64,000 bases of DNA from Streptomyces cyaneochromogenes (GTDB lineage: Bacteria; Actinomycetota; Actinomycetes; Streptomycetales; Streptomycetaceae), in the NCBI RefSeq assembly GCF_003963535.1, contig NZ_CP034539.1:1364001-1428000 (forward strand). The letters run 5' to 3'. The position numbers were made by a program, and so were the translations under genes. The notes beneath the pieces were generated by a model. It did not search any database. It saw only the letters and a list, made by a program, of their open reading frames with translations, and was not told the origin of the DNA. Position 1 is the first letter of the stretch. Each line of letters opens with the position of its first letter. Positions 26,039-34,799 of this stretch are shown one piece after another.

Positions 26039-26050
26039 TACGGGATCGTC

Positions 26051-26056
26051 TATGAT
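26051..26056 (+). promoter_or_regulatory. -10 element TATGAT, leaderless transcript likely
   Basis: TATGAT ends 6 bases before the GntR ATG (26063), so transcription would begin at or next to the start codon. No Shine-Dalgarno sequence is present, which agrees with a leaderless mRNA as is common in Streptomyces. Confidence 0.55.
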
Positions 26057-26062
26057 GGCGGC

Positions 26063-26767
26063 ATGACCCAGGCGGCCTACACCTCAACCTCGTCGGGGAA
26101 GCAGATGCTCTCCGAGCAGGTCTACGCACACCTGCGGGACGCGATCATGCGCGGCGACTACGCCCCCGGTGACGCCCTCAAGCCCCAGGACCTTGCCAAG
26201 GAGCAGGGCGTGAGCTTGGCCGTCGTGCGCGAGGCGCTCGTGCGCGTGGTCGGCGAGGGCCTCGCCGACCGGCTGCCCAACCGCGGCTTCGCCGTCCCGG
26301 CCTTCTCCGACCGCCGCTGGCAGGAGATCGCGGAGGCCCGCCGGACCATCGAACCGGTCGTACTGCGCATGTCCATCGAGCGCGGTGACGTCGATTGGGA
26401 GGCCCGCGTACGAGCCGCCCACCACCGCCTGGCCCGCACCCCGGCGTATGTGCCGGAGGGGGGCGAGTACTACAGCGGCGCATGGTCCGAGGCACACCGG
26501 GTCTTCCACCGCACCCTGCTGGAGGGTTGCGGCAACCCCGTCCTGCTGGAGACCTTCGACCGGATGTGGACCGCGAGCGAGCTGGCCCGCCGCTGGTCGG
26601 CGCACCGCCACCCCGACCGGGACCACGCCGACGAGCACCGCCGACTGGAGGAGGCGGCACTGGCCCGCGATGCCCACACCGCGTCCGAGATACTGGCCCA
26701 GCACCTCACCCTGACCGCCGTCGGACTGACCCGCCGCCCCCACCACGAACCCGCCAAGGAGGCCTGA
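26063..26767 (+). CDS. GntR-family regulator, FCD (FadR) subfamily
   Basis: 234 residues. Winged HTH about 15-80 (SEQVYAHLRDAIMRGDYAPG, LAKEQGVSLAVVREALVRV, GLADRLPNRGFAVPAF), then a helical FCD ligand domain (about 90-225) with the His-rich pattern HRVFHRTLLEGCGN and HADEHRRLEEA expected for metal/carboxylate binding. Divergent from the PEBP gene across a perfect palindrome. Effector unknown. Confidence 0.92.
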   Translation: MTQAAYTSTSSGKQMLSEQVYAHLRDAIMRGDYAPGDALKPQDLAKEQGVSLAVVREALVRVVGEGLADRLPNRGFAVPAFSDRRWQEIAEARRTIEPVVLRMSIERGDVDWEARVRAAHHRLARTPAYVPEGGEYYSGAWSEAHRVFHRTLLEGCGNPVLLETFDRMWTASELARRWSAHRHPDRDHADEHRRLEEAALARDAHTASEILAQHLTLTAVGLTRRPHHEPAKEA

Positions 26768-27013
26768 TCGCTCGCCAAGACCCGAGGAGTGCCGTGATCG
26801 GGTGTCAGCATTCGGCGCCGTCCGGGGCCGGCAAGGGGCTCCGCGACCATGCCACATGATCGGCCGGACAGCTCCTGGTCCCATGCGCGCGGTTTCCTCG
26901 GGCCGTTATCAGTACGGGCCGCTTCCCCATCCCGGACGGGCGCACTCCGTTGAGCCAAAGTTCTGAATCCGCACGCCCGCTGAGACGTTTCCGCAGGTCA
27001 CAGACCTGCACAG
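26768..27013. other. Gap without a supported gene
   Basis: Open frames here have no coding character and run through the adjacent tRNA remnants. No promoter or hairpin stands out. Confidence 0.5.
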
Positions 27014-27062
27014 TGGGGCGGGTGGGACTCGAACCCACGGCCGACGGATTATGAGTCCGCCG
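27014..27062 (-). tRNA. 3' half of a CAT-anticodon tRNA gene (Met or Ile2), truncated
   Basis: Read on the minus strand: an anticodon arm GCGGA-CTCATAA-TCCGT (anticodon CAT), a variable loop, a perfect T-arm GTGGG-TTCGAGT-CCCAC and an acceptor 3' strand CCGCCCCA. The D-arm and the 5' acceptor strand are not present beyond 27062, where the sequence turns into another tRNA remnant on the opposite strand. It is therefore a broken gene, most easily explained as an integration or recombination scar. Confidence 0.65.
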
Positions 27063-27069
27063 CTGCAAA

Positions 27070-27120
27070 TTATCGTTCGGGACAAAAGGTCGGGGGTTCC
27101 AATCCCGCCTCATCGGTCGA
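27070..27120 (+). tRNA. Degenerate 3' half of a tRNA-Pro(CGG) gene
   Basis: The plus strand resembles the anticodon-to-acceptor half of actinobacterial tRNA-Pro: TCGTTCGGGAC (loop TTCGGGA, anticodon CGG), AAAAGGTCGGGGGTTCC and AATCCCGCC. One base is missing after the anticodon loop and the T-stem and acceptor have substitutions, so it cannot be functional. The tRNA-Pro 3' half is the classic attachment site of pSAM2-type elements. Confidence 0.55.
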
Positions 27121-27514
27121 AAGCCAGCAGGCGTGGGCACGGTCTGTGTCGTCAAGGTCAAGTCGCCTTGCGACAGTCGACTTGGGCACACCGGGCAACA
27201 CAGCAGCACCCCCACCTACGGCTTCCTCATTCACCACATCGCTCGATGTCGGCTGCGGGTGGACTGCAAGGGCGAGCCGGACTCGTTTGGGTACGGCCGG
27301 ACTTCAGACCTACAGTCGGCACCCTCGTCACGCAAGGAACGACAACCGCACCTGGCGACGGGGATTGTCCTTGTTCGTGTCCGCCAAACTCCGTTGTGAC
27401 AACGCAGGCTATCCGGTTCTCACCGTGCGCCGGACCGCCGCCGTTGTCCCTCGCGCTCACCCGACTGCCAGGGGAGGGGACACCCGGGCTGGAGGACCTA
27501 CCGGGCTCGGCCGT
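27121..27514. other. Gap without a supported gene
   Basis: About 390 bases of sequence less GC-biased than its surroundings, without a convincing coding frame. It directly follows the two tRNA remnants and may be debris of an excised element. Confidence 0.45.
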
Positions 27515-27547
27515 GTTCGGGCAGTGGTGACGGGCCGCTGCCCGAAC
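27515..27547. terminator. Hairpin after the aromatic-catabolism operon
   Basis: GTTCGGGCAG (27515-27524) and CTGCCCGAAC (27538-27547) form a perfect 10-bp stem with a 13-base loop, 28 bases beyond the last stop of the minus-strand operon. No U-run follows, as is usual in Streptomyces. Confidence 0.65.
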
Positions 27548-27575
27548 CTGCGAGCGGGGTCGTGGACGACCGCGT

Positions 27576-28250
27576 TCAGCAGGCAGCGGTGACGGCGGCG
27601 GTCCGCAGGGGCGCGGCCGTCTTCGCGGTGATCTCGTCGAGGGTGATGCCGGTTGCGGTCTCGACGACGGTGAGGCCGTCGGGTGTGACGTCGAGGACGC
27701 CTAGGTCGGTGATGACGCGGTGGACGCACCGTTCGCCGGTCAGCGGCAGGGTGCACTCGGTCAGGATCTTCGGGCTGCCGTCCTTGGCGGTGTGCTCCAT
27801 CAGGACGATGACCCGGCGGGCGCCGTGGACCAGGTCCATCGCCCCGCCCATGCCCTTGACCATCTTTCCGGGGATCATCCAGTTGGCCAGGTCACCGCGT
27901 TCCGACACCTGCATGGCGCCCAGCACCGCGGTGTCTATGTGACCGCCGCGGATCATGCCGAAGGACAGGGCCGAGTCGAAGAAGGAGGCCCCCGGCAGGA
28001 CGGTGACGGTCTCCTTGCCCGCGTTGATGAGATCCGGGTCGACCTCGTCGGCGGTCGGATAACGGCCGGTGCCGAGGATGCCGTTCTCGGAGTGCAGCAC
28101 CACATGCACGCCGGGCGGGAGGTGGCCGGGGACGAGTGTGGGCAGGCCGATGCCGAGGTTGACGTAGGAGCCGTCCGTGAGTTCGGCGGCGGCGCGGGCG
28201 GCCATCTGGTCGCGGGTCCAGCCTCGGGGCGTGTCCATCGTCGCGCTCAT
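27576..28250 (-). CDS. 3-oxoacid CoA-transferase subunit B
   Basis: 224 residues. Catalytic Glu55 lies in the class I CoA-transferase motif SENGILG, preceded by [34 protein letters not shown] is also family-typical. With subunit A encoded just upstream (4-base overlap) it would transfer CoA from succinyl-CoA or a similar donor to a 3-oxoacid such as 3-oxoadipate or acetoacetate. It closes the operon, matching the last chemical stage of ring catabolism. Confidence 0.94.
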   Translation of the reverse strand: MSATMDTPRGWTRDQMAARAAAELTDGSYVNLGIGLPTLVPGHLPPGVHVVLHSENGILGTGRYPTADEVDPDLINAGKETVTVLPGASFFDSALSFGMIRGGHIDTAVLGAMQVSERGDLANWMIPGKMVKGMGGAMDLVHGARRVIVLMEHTAKDGSPKILTECTLPLTGERCVHRVITDLGVLDVTPDGLTVVETATGITLDEITAKTAAPLRTAAVTAAC

Positions 28251-29002
28251 GCTCGTACCGTCCTCTTCTCGATCTGTTTGTCAGCGGCCTGAGCGGGGGT
28301 GAGCTTTACGATCCGCTGGACGAAGACGCCGGGGAGGTGGACGGCGTTGGGGCTCAGCTCGCCCGGTTCCACGAGCTCTTCGACCTCGGCGATCGTGATC
28401 CGGCCGGCCATCGCCGCGAGCGGGTTGAAGTTGGCCGCGGCGCGGCGGAAGACCAGGTTGCCGTGTCGGTCCCCCCGCCAGGCCCGGACGAGGGCGAAGT
28501 CGGTGGTGACGGCGTGCTCCAGGACGTGCAGTCGGCCGTGGAAGTCGCGTGTCTCCTTGGGCGGGGAGGCCACGGCGACCGAACCGTCCGCCGCGTACCT
28601 CCACGGCAGACCTCCGTTCGCGACCTGGGTGCCCACACCGGCCGGGGTGTAGAACGCGGGGATGCCCGCGCCGCCGGCGCGCAGTCGTTCGGCCAGGGTG
28701 CCCTGCGGCACCAGTTCCACCTCCAGCTCGCCCGACAGGTACTGGCGGGCGAACTCCTTGTTCTCGCCGACGTAACTGCCCGTCACGCGGGCGATCCGGC
28801 CGGCGGCGAGCAGCACGCCCAGCCCGCGGCCGTCCACGCCGCAGTTGTTCGACACGACCCGCAAGCCGGTGGTGCCCTGCTCGTGCAGGGCCCTGATCAC
28901 CACTTCGGGGATGCCGCTGAGGCCGAAGCCGCCGACGGCCAGCGACGCGCCGTCGGGAATGTCGGCGACCGCCTCGTCGGCGTCCGCGCTGACCTTGTTC
29001 AC
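28247..29002 (-). CDS. 3-oxoacid CoA-transferase subunit A
   Basis: 251 residues. Class I CoA-transferase alpha subunit with the CoA-binding region [20 protein letters not shown], then [20 protein letters not shown] and [21 protein letters not shown]. Start ATG 29002 lies 11 bases after the upstream SDR stop. It forms the heteromeric enzyme with subunit B. Confidence 0.94.
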   Translation of the reverse strand: MNKVSADADEAVADIPDGASLAVGGFGLSGIPEVVIRALHEQGTTGLRVVSNNCGVDGRGLGVLLAAGRIARVTGSYVGENKEFARQYLSGELEVELVPQGTLAERLRAGGAGIPAFYTPAGVGTQVANGGLPWRYAADGSVAVASPPKETRDFHGRLHVLEHAVTTDFALVRAWRGDRHGNLVFRRAAANFNPLAAMAGRITIAEVEELVEPGELSPNAVHLPGVFVQRIVKLTPAQAADKQIEKRTVRA

Positions 29003-29013
29003 TGAGCGACCTT

Positions 29014-29784
29014 TCAGCCGGGGAGTACGGATGACCAGCCGCCGTCGACGACGAGGTTGGCGCCGGTGATGTACGAGGCCTCGTCGGAGGCGAGGAAGAC
29101 GGCGGCGCCCACGACCTCGTCGGGGAGGCCGACGCGGCCGAGGGGGATGTGGCGGGCGATGGTGCGCATGGGGTGATCGGCGGCGAGCAGGTCACCGCGC
29201 GAGCCCTCGGTGTCGACCATCCCGGGGCTGACGCAGTTGGCCCGGATGCCGTGCGGGGCGCCTTCGGCGGCGAGTTGGCGGGTCAGGGCGATCACGGCGC
29301 CCTTGGAGGCGGAGTGCGCCGTGCGCTGGTTGGTCAGCGAGCCGGTCAGTCCGGCCGTTGAGCCGACGGTGAGGACGCAGCCGCGGCTGCGCACCAGGTG
29401 CGGCCAGGCGACGTGCGCGGCCAGCCACACCGAGTCCAGCTCCGCGCGCAGGGTGAAGGTGAAGTCCTCGTACGGCTGGGTGTCCACGGCTCCGAAACGG
29501 ACGGCGCCGGCGTTGGCGTAGAGGATGTCGATCCCGCCGAAGGCGTCCACGGCCTCCTGCACCCACGCGCGGACGGAGGCCTCGTCCGTGACGTCCAGCG
29601 GGCCGGGAGTCAGGGCCGTGCCGCCCGCCTCCCCCACGAGCCGCTGGGTCTCCAGCGCCGCCTCGTGCAGCAGGTCTCCGCCGACGACGAGCGCACCCTC
29701 GGCCGCGAAGCGCAGCGCCGCCGCCCGGCCCTGGCCACGGGCGGTGCCCGAGATCAGGGCCACCTTGCCTTCGAGGCGTCTCAT
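29014..29784 (-). CDS. Short-chain dehydrogenase/reductase with His in place of catalytic Tyr
   Basis: 256 residues from ATG 29784. The NAD(P)-binding motif is GTARGQGRA, followed by ANAG (91-93) and Ser142 in VGSTAGLTG. The YxxxK motif reads HSASK: His157 and Lys161, codon CAC where TAC would give Tyr. The rest of the family pattern (RANCVSPGMVDTE, ITGANLVVDGG) is intact. Either the enzyme uses a modified mechanism or a single T-to-C change has inactivated it. The second SDR, next in the operon, has the normal motif and could cover for it. Confidence 0.88.
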   Translation of the reverse strand: MRRLEGKVALISGTARGQGRAAALRFAAEGALVVGGDLLHEAALETQRLVGEAGGTALTPGPLDVTDEASVRAWVQEAVDAFGGIDILYANAGAVRFGAVDTQPYEDFTFTLRAELDSVWLAAHVAWPHLVRSRGCVLTVGSTAGLTGSLTNQRTAHSASKGAVIALTRQLAAEGAPHGIRANCVSPGMVDTEGSRGDLLAADHPMRTIARHIPLGRVGLPDEVVGAAVFLASDEASYITGANLVVDGGWSSVLPG

Positions 29785-30533
29785 GACGCCTCCGGGCGCA
29801 ATGCGTCGGCGATGGACTTCACGCCGCCGTGCGCGGTGAGTCCGCCGTCGACCGGGATCTCGGCGCCGGTGATGAAGGAAGACTCGTCGGACAGGAGGAA
29901 GACCACGAGCGGGCTGATCTCGTCCACCGTGCCGGTGCGGCCGAGAGGGGTCTCCCGGATGTTCGCCTCGCGGAAGGCGGGGGCGGCGGAGGCGGTCATC
30001 TCGGTCTCGATGAATCCGGGGTGGATCGTGTTGACGCGGATGCCGCGCGGGCCGAGCTCCGTGGCGGCGGTCTTCGACAGGCCGCGCAGTGCCCACTTGC
30101 TGGTCGTGTACGCGACCGGGTAGTGGCCGCTGAGCGCGGCGGTGGAACCGACGTTGACGACGGACGAGCCGGGCGGCATCAGCGGCGTCAGGTGCTGGAT
30201 GGCAAGGAGCGGGCCGGTGACGTTGACGGCGTGGACTCGGGCGAAGTCGTCGGGGGTCACTTCGTCGAGGCGGGCACGCCAGGTGATGCCCGCGTTGTTG
30301 ACCAGGCCGTGCACCTGGCCGTACGACTCCCGCAGTTCGGCGGCCAGCTCCGCCCAGTGCTCCTGGTCGGTGACGTCGAGGCGGCGGCAGCCGGGGGCCT
30401 CGGTCACGTCGGTGGCGATGACGCGGGCGCCCTCGCGGGTCAGGGCCGCGGCCTCGGCGGCGCCCTGGCCGCGCGCGGCGCCGGTGACGACGACGACCTT
30501 GCCGAGGAGTCTCTTGGGGTGCAGGTCGCTCAC
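29781..30533 (-). CDS. Short-chain dehydrogenase/reductase
   Basis: 250 residues. Cofactor motif TGAARGQGAAEA, NNAG, catalytic Ser in NVGSTAALSG and YTTSK (Tyr and Lys), then NTIHPGFIETEM and ITGAEIPVDGG: a classical SDR with a complete active site. Start and stop overlap its neighbours by ATGA junctions. It probably oxidises an alcohol intermediate of the pathway encoded by the operon. Confidence 0.92.
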   Translation of the reverse strand: MSDLHPKRLLGKVVVVTGAARGQGAAEAAALTREGARVIATDVTEAPGCRRLDVTDQEHWAELAAELRESYGQVHGLVNNAGITWRARLDEVTPDDFARVHAVNVTGPLLAIQHLTPLMPPGSSVVNVGSTAALSGHYPVAYTTSKWALRGLSKTAATELGPRGIRVNTIHPGFIETEMTASAAPAFREANIRETPLGRTGTVDEISPLVVFLLSDESSFITGAEIPVDGGLTAHGGVKSIADALRPEAS

Positions 30534-31501
30534 GGCCGTTCCCGGGTGCGGCGGCGGGCGGTCGGCAGGGGCTGCGGATCCTTGCCCGCAACCACGGTGT
30601 TGGAGACGGTGCCGATGCCCTCCACGGTGAGGGTGACGGTGTCACCCGGCTTCAGCGGGGGCGGGGACTGCTCGCCCCGGACGCCCCACAACTCGGCGAG
30701 GCAGCCGCCGTTTCCGCAGGTGCCGGAGCCGAGCACGTCGCCGGGGCGGACGACGGTGCCGCGTGAGGCGTAGGCGACCATCTCCTCGAAGGTCCAGCTC
30801 ATGTTGGACAGCAGGTCCTTGCCGACGACCTCGCCGTTCACCGAGGCGGTCAGCGGCAGGCGCAGAAAGCCGTCGGCGTCGCGGTACGGCTGCAGTTCGT
30901 CGGCGGTGACCAGGTACGGGCCAAGGGTGGCGGCCGTGTCCTTGCCCTTGCACGGGCCGAGGCGGACCTGCATCTCGCGGGACTGCAGATCACGGGCCGA
31001 CCAGTCGTTGAAGACCGTGTAGCCGATGATGTGGTCCCGTGCCTGTTCCGGCGTCAGGTCCCGCCCTTCCCGGCCGATGACGGCGGCGACCTCCAGCTCG
31101 AAGTCGAGGACTTCGCTGCCCGGCGGCACCGGGACGTCGTCGTGGGCGCCGATGACGGCGTACGGGTTGGTGAAGTAGAACGTCGGGGCGTCGTACCAGG
31201 CTTCGGGCACCCCGCCGACGCCGTCCACGGACCGCCGTACCCCTTCGACGTGCTCCTCAAAGGTGACGAAGTCCCGCATGGTGGGCGGCTCAAGCGGCGG
31301 CAGCAGCCGCACCTCGGACACGTGGGGGCCCGGCGGGACGTCCAGCGTGGCGGCACCGGCGCGCAGGAGCGCGTCGAGTCCGTCGCCGCGGCTGATCAGC
31401 TCCGTGAGCGAGCGCGCCCCGGGAACCGGGTGGAGGGTGCCGTCCTCCTCCACGACGGCGATCCGGCGCTGGTGTCGGTGTTCATATGTGGCGAAACGCA
31501 T
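30530..31501 (-). CDS. Fumarylacetoacetate hydrolase (FAH) family enzyme 1
   Basis: 323 residues from ATG 31501 with GGAG upstream. N-terminal region MRFATYEHRHQRRIAVVEEDG, then the FAH core: FEVA-like acid set in LDFELEVAAVIGREGRDL, YTVFNDWSARDLQ, GPYLVTADEL and PGDVLGSGTCGNGG. Metal-binding Glu/Glu/Asp residues are in place. The family hydrolyses, hydrates or isomerises ring-cleavage products; the exact reaction is not predictable. A 105-bp gap separates it from the upstream dioxygenase gene, the only sizable gap in the operon. Confidence 0.9.
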   Translation of the reverse strand: MRFATYEHRHQRRIAVVEEDGTLHPVPGARSLTELISRGDGLDALLRAGAATLDVPPGPHVSEVRLLPPLEPPTMRDFVTFEEHVEGVRRSVDGVGGVPEAWYDAPTFYFTNPYAVIGAHDDVPVPPGSEVLDFELEVAAVIGREGRDLTPEQARDHIIGYTVFNDWSARDLQSREMQVRLGPCKGKDTAATLGPYLVTADELQPYRDADGFLRLPLTASVNGEVVGKDLLSNMSWTFEEMVAYASRGTVVRPGDVLGSGTCGNGGCLAELWGVRGEQSPPPLKPGDTVTLTVEGIGTVSNTVVAGKDPQPLPTARRRTRERP

Positions 31502-31606
31502 GCACGGCTCCAGGCTCCGGCGGTCATCGACAGCGGTGGGAACCGGGGACGCGGCAAGGGCGTCAGGGCGGTGACAGGGCCACCGCGTCCCCGGGGTTCG
31601 AGAGGG

Positions 31607-32545
31607 TCAGACCGGCGGGGCTACGAACACACCGCGGTCGACGTCGTTGAACGACTCCTTGGCGATCAGCTCGTTCATGGGGTTCGCCGTGCCCCACTGG
31701 TCGGTGACCTCGGGCTGGGAGAAGTCGTAGACGTGGGGGTGCCAGGTGTCCTCGTCCAGCAGCTCCAACTCCGTCGTGTACTCGACGGTGTTGCCGTGCG
31801 GGTCCAGGAAGTACGTGAAGGTGTTGTCGCCCGCCATGTGCCGGCCCGGCCCCCAGACCTTCTTGAAGCCGGCGCGGATCACGCGGCCGGAGCCGCGCAT
31901 GTACTCGTCGATGCCGCGCATCTCGAAGGAGACGTGGTGCAGGGAGGTGTGCGGGCCCTTGGCGATGGCCATGGAGTGGTGCTGGTTGGAGATCCGCATG
32001 AAGTGCATGACGTCGCCCATGTGCGGTGAGCTGAGCGTGTCGGAGTGGCGGAAGCCGAGGTGGGTCTCGTACCACTCGCGGGTCCTGTCCAGGTCCGGCG
32101 AGTTCAGCACGACGTGCGACAGCTTGACCGGGATCGACTCCTTCTCCTCGATCTTGCGGTGCTGCCGTACGTCCACATCGGCGGACACTTCGATGGTGCG
32201 GCCGTCGACGTCGAAGAAGCGGAAGCCGTAGCCGCCGCCGGGTGTGTCGATCTTGCCCGGCTGGGAGATCAACTGCACGCCGCCCGCGAGGAGTTGCTGG
32301 GCGAGGGTGTCCACGTCCGCCGCGCACCCGGCGCCGTAGGAGACGAGGTCGAGGCGCTTCTCCTCGGCCTTGCGCAGCCGCACCACGTACTGCTCGGGGC
32401 TGCCCTCGGCAGCGAGGAAGGAGATCCCGGAGTCCTCGGCGACCTTGGTCAGGCCCCAGACGCCGGCGTAGAAGTCGAGCTGCTTGTCGTAGTCGGGCAC
32501 GGCGAGGTCGACGTGCCGCAGATGGGTGAGCAGGCGTGCGCTCAT
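31607..32545 (-). CDS. Extradiol ring-cleavage dioxygenase (VOC, 2,3-dihydroxybiphenyl/catechol 2,3-dioxygenase type)
   Basis: 312 residues, two VOC modules (about 5-125 and 140-270). Fe(II) ligands expected from the type I extradiol family are present at family positions: His144 (LSHVVLNS), His203/204 (SLHHVSFEM) and Glu255 (GNTVEYTTE). It would open a catechol-like ring next to the diol (meta cleavage) using O2. The adjacent hydroxylase and FAH enzymes fit before and after this step. Confidence 0.92.
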   Translation of the reverse strand: MSARLLTHLRHVDLAVPDYDKQLDFYAGVWGLTKVAEDSGISFLAAEGSPEQYVVRLRKAEEKRLDLVSYGAGCAADVDTLAQQLLAGGVQLISQPGKIDTPGGGYGFRFFDVDGRTIEVSADVDVRQHRKIEEKESIPVKLSHVVLNSPDLDRTREWYETHLGFRHSDTLSSPHMGDVMHFMRISNQHHSMAIAKGPHTSLHHVSFEMRGIDEYMRGSGRVIRAGFKKVWGPGRHMAGDNTFTYFLDPHGNTVEYTTELELLDEDTWHPHVYDFSQPEVTDQWGTANPMNELIAKESFNDVDRGVFVAPPV

Positions 32546-32572
32546 GGTGGGTTTTCCTCCTGTGGGGGGGGG

Positions 32573-33649
32573 TCAGGTGAGGCGCAGCAGTGTTGTCGCG
32601 TTGGCGCCGCGCACCGCGTGGAAGTGGTCGTCGGGCAGGCGTGCGGCGCGCAGTGCGCCGACGGGGTCCTCGGTGCCCATGTCGAAGGGGAAGTCGGAGC
32701 CGAGCAGCACCCGGTCCGCGCCGGCCGCGCCGATCAGTGCCCGCAGTACCTGCGGGTCGTGGACCAGGGAGTCGAAGTACAGGCGCTTGAGGTAGCTGCT
32801 GGGCAGGTGGGCGCAGCCCGCTCCCGCGTCGGAACGGGCCGACCAGGCGTGGTCGGAGCGGCCGATGTGGGTGGGCAGATAGCCGCCCCCGTGCGCGGCG
32901 ATGACCTTCAGCTCCGGGTGCCGGTCCAGCACCCCGGAGAAGATCAGGTGCGAGAGCGCGACGGCGTTCTCGGCTGGCTGGCCGACGGTGTTGGACAGGT
33001 ACCACTGGTCGAGGCGCTCGTCGAGCGTGCAGCCGAAGGGGTGCAGGAAGAGGATCGCGCCCGTTTCCTCGGCCCGGGTCCAGAAGGGTTCGTACGCGGG
33101 GTCGGACAGCTCACGGCCCTGTGCGTGCGAGGAGATCTCGACGCCCAACAGGCCCATGCCCACGGCGAGTTCGAGCGCGCGCACCGCCGATTCCGGGTGC
33201 TGCAGGGGGACGAGGCCCAGACCGTGCAGTCGGCCGGGCGCCTGGGCGCAGTGGGCGGCCGTCGCCTCATTGGCCAGGCGGTACACCTTCTCCGCCGTCT
33301 CCTCGTCCGCCCAGTAGTGGTAGTGCGAGGGTGACGGGCTGACCAGCTGGACGTCCACACCCTGCGCGTCCATCGCGGCCAGTCGTACGGCGACGTCCGT
33401 CAGCCTCGGGATGCGCTCGGCGACCATGGGGCCGCTGACGGCCAGGGCCGCGGACCCGTTGCGGCGGGCGTCGAGGGCCCTGGCCTCCGCCAGGCCCGGC
33501 AGGCCGGCCACCAGGGCCTCGACCTCGGGGATCAGGACGTGCGCGTGGACGTCGACAGTCGGGGAAGTGTGCGCGCCCTTGCTCGACGAGGGGCGGGGGT
33601 CGGGCTGGGAGCGGTTCCCAGCGGCAGCCGGGGGCGGGTGGGCCGTCAC
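32573..33649 (-). CDS. Amidohydrolase-2 family enzyme (ACMSD/decarboxylase-like)
   Basis: 358 residues from GTG 33649, overlapping the hydroxylase stop (GTGA), with AAGGAA upstream. Metal site: VDVHAHV (HxH), FLHPFG, AAHGGGYLP and GSDFPFDMG. This TIM-barrel group includes aminocarboxymuconate-semialdehyde decarboxylase and nonoxidative aromatic decarboxylases, so a decarboxylation in ring catabolism is the likeliest role. Confidence 0.9.
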   Translation of the reverse strand: MTAHPPPAAAGNRSQPDPRPSSSKGAHTSPTVDVHAHVLIPEVEALVAGLPGLAEARALDARRNGSAALAVSGPMVAERIPRLTDVAVRLAAMDAQGVDVQLVSPSPSHYHYWADEETAEKVYRLANEATAAHCAQAPGRLHGLGLVPLQHPESAVRALELAVGMGLLGVEISSHAQGRELSDPAYEPFWTRAEETGAILFLHPFGCTLDERLDQWYLSNTVGQPAENAVALSHLIFSGVLDRHPELKVIAAHGGGYLPTHIGRSDHAWSARSDAGAGCAHLPSSYLKRLYFDSLVHDPQVLRALIGAAGADRVLLGSDFPFDMGTEDPVGALRAARLPDDHFHAVRGANATTLLRLT

Positions 33650-34776
33650 GGCAGTTCCTTGAGGGCGGTCATGGTGCGGCCGATCAGTCCGGGCACATCC
33701 GCGTCGTGCACCTGGTCCAGCTGCCACTGGCAGAGCTGGACGGACGCCTCGACGACGGTCCGGACGCGCGGGACGCGTCGGTCGTAGTACGCCTGGAAGA
33801 GGGCGTCGTCCCATTCGCGCCCGCTCGTGAGCAGTTCCGTCAGGACGGAGGCGTCCTCCAAGGACATCGCCGCGCCCTGGGCGAAGGTGGGCGGGCAGCA
33901 GTGAGCGGCGTCCCCGACAAGGACGACCCGGCCGCGGTGCCAGGAGCCCTCGACCAGATGCCGGTCGAACCACGTGTAGTTGACGTTCGCCGGGTCCGTG
34001 ATGTGCTTGGTGATCTCGGGCCAGGCACCGCCGTACTGCTCGGCCAGCCGGCGCATCTCGTCCGCGTAGGTGGCCGGGTCGATGGAGTTGCGGTCCCGGT
34101 TGGCCTCGACGACGTAGGCGTACAGGGTGTTCTCGCCGGTGGGGGTGTAGCCCGCGATGTAGGCGGGGCCACCGAAGGTGAGGTCCGAGCGGGTGACGCT
34201 CTCGGGGCGCGGGGCGGGGGCGCGCCAGATGGCCATGCCGACGGGCTCGGGACGGTCGCTGATGCCGATCGCGGCGCGGGTCGCGGAGTTCAGGCCGTCG
34301 GCGGCGATCACCAGGTCGTAGCGGCCCTCGGTGCCGTCGCTGAACCGGACGGAGACACCGTCGGCGTCCTGCTCCAGGGTCTCGGCGGTGGTGCCCAGGC
34401 GTACGGTGGCACCTGTCGCGCGGACGGCGTCGATGAGAATCTGCTGAAGTTGCGGCCGCCGCATGCCGAGGGTGGCGGGCAGGTCGTCACCGCCGGACTT
34501 GATGTCCTCCTTGACGAACAGCAGGGTGCCGTCGGGGGCGGTCACCCCCAGCGAGCCGTAGGCGAACCCCGATGCTTCCACCTGCTCCCACACGCCCAGC
34601 TCGCGCAGGACACGCAGGGCGTTGCCCTGGAGGGTGATGCCGGAGCCGGTGGTGGCGTTCCAGTCGGGTCTGGCCTCGATCAGGTCGACGTCGATGCCGG
34701 CCCGGCGCAGCAGGATGGTGATGGCGTTGCCGGAGGCGCCGCCGCCTATGACGAGGACCGTGCGGGGTGTGGTCAT
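33646..34776 (-). CDS. FAD-dependent aromatic hydroxylase
   Basis: 376 residues from ATG 34776 (GGGAG upstream). Rossmann motif VLVIGGGASGNAITILLRRAG, the DG region VIAADGLNSATR and the GD motif VLVGDAAHCCPPTFAQGA define a PHBH-fold flavoprotein monooxygenase. It would hydroxylate an aromatic or pyridine-type ring to give the diol for the extradiol dioxygenase. No membrane segment. Confidence 0.92.
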   Translation of the reverse strand: MTTPRTVLVIGGGASGNAITILLRRAGIDVDLIEARPDWNATTGSGITLQGNALRVLRELGVWEQVEASGFAYGSLGVTAPDGTLLFVKEDIKSGGDDLPATLGMRRPQLQQILIDAVRATGATVRLGTTAETLEQDADGVSVRFSDGTEGRYDLVIAADGLNSATRAAIGISDRPEPVGMAIWRAPAPRPESVTRSDLTFGGPAYIAGYTPTGENTLYAYVVEANRDRNSIDPATYADEMRRLAEQYGGAWPEITKHITDPANVNYTWFDRHLVEGSWHRGRVVLVGDAAHCCPPTFAQGAAMSLEDASVLTELLTSGREWDDALFQAYYDRRVPRVRTVVEASVQLCQWQLDQVHDADVPGLIGRTMTALKELP

Positions 34777-34799
34777 GGGGAACTCCCTTGTTCCGCTGC

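Noticed and set aside
26805..27215. 136-codon minus-strand ORF through the tRNA remnants
   Set aside because: Its middle part is simply the translated T-arm and anticodon arm (NPSAVGSSPTRPT), a common misannotation over tRNA sequences.
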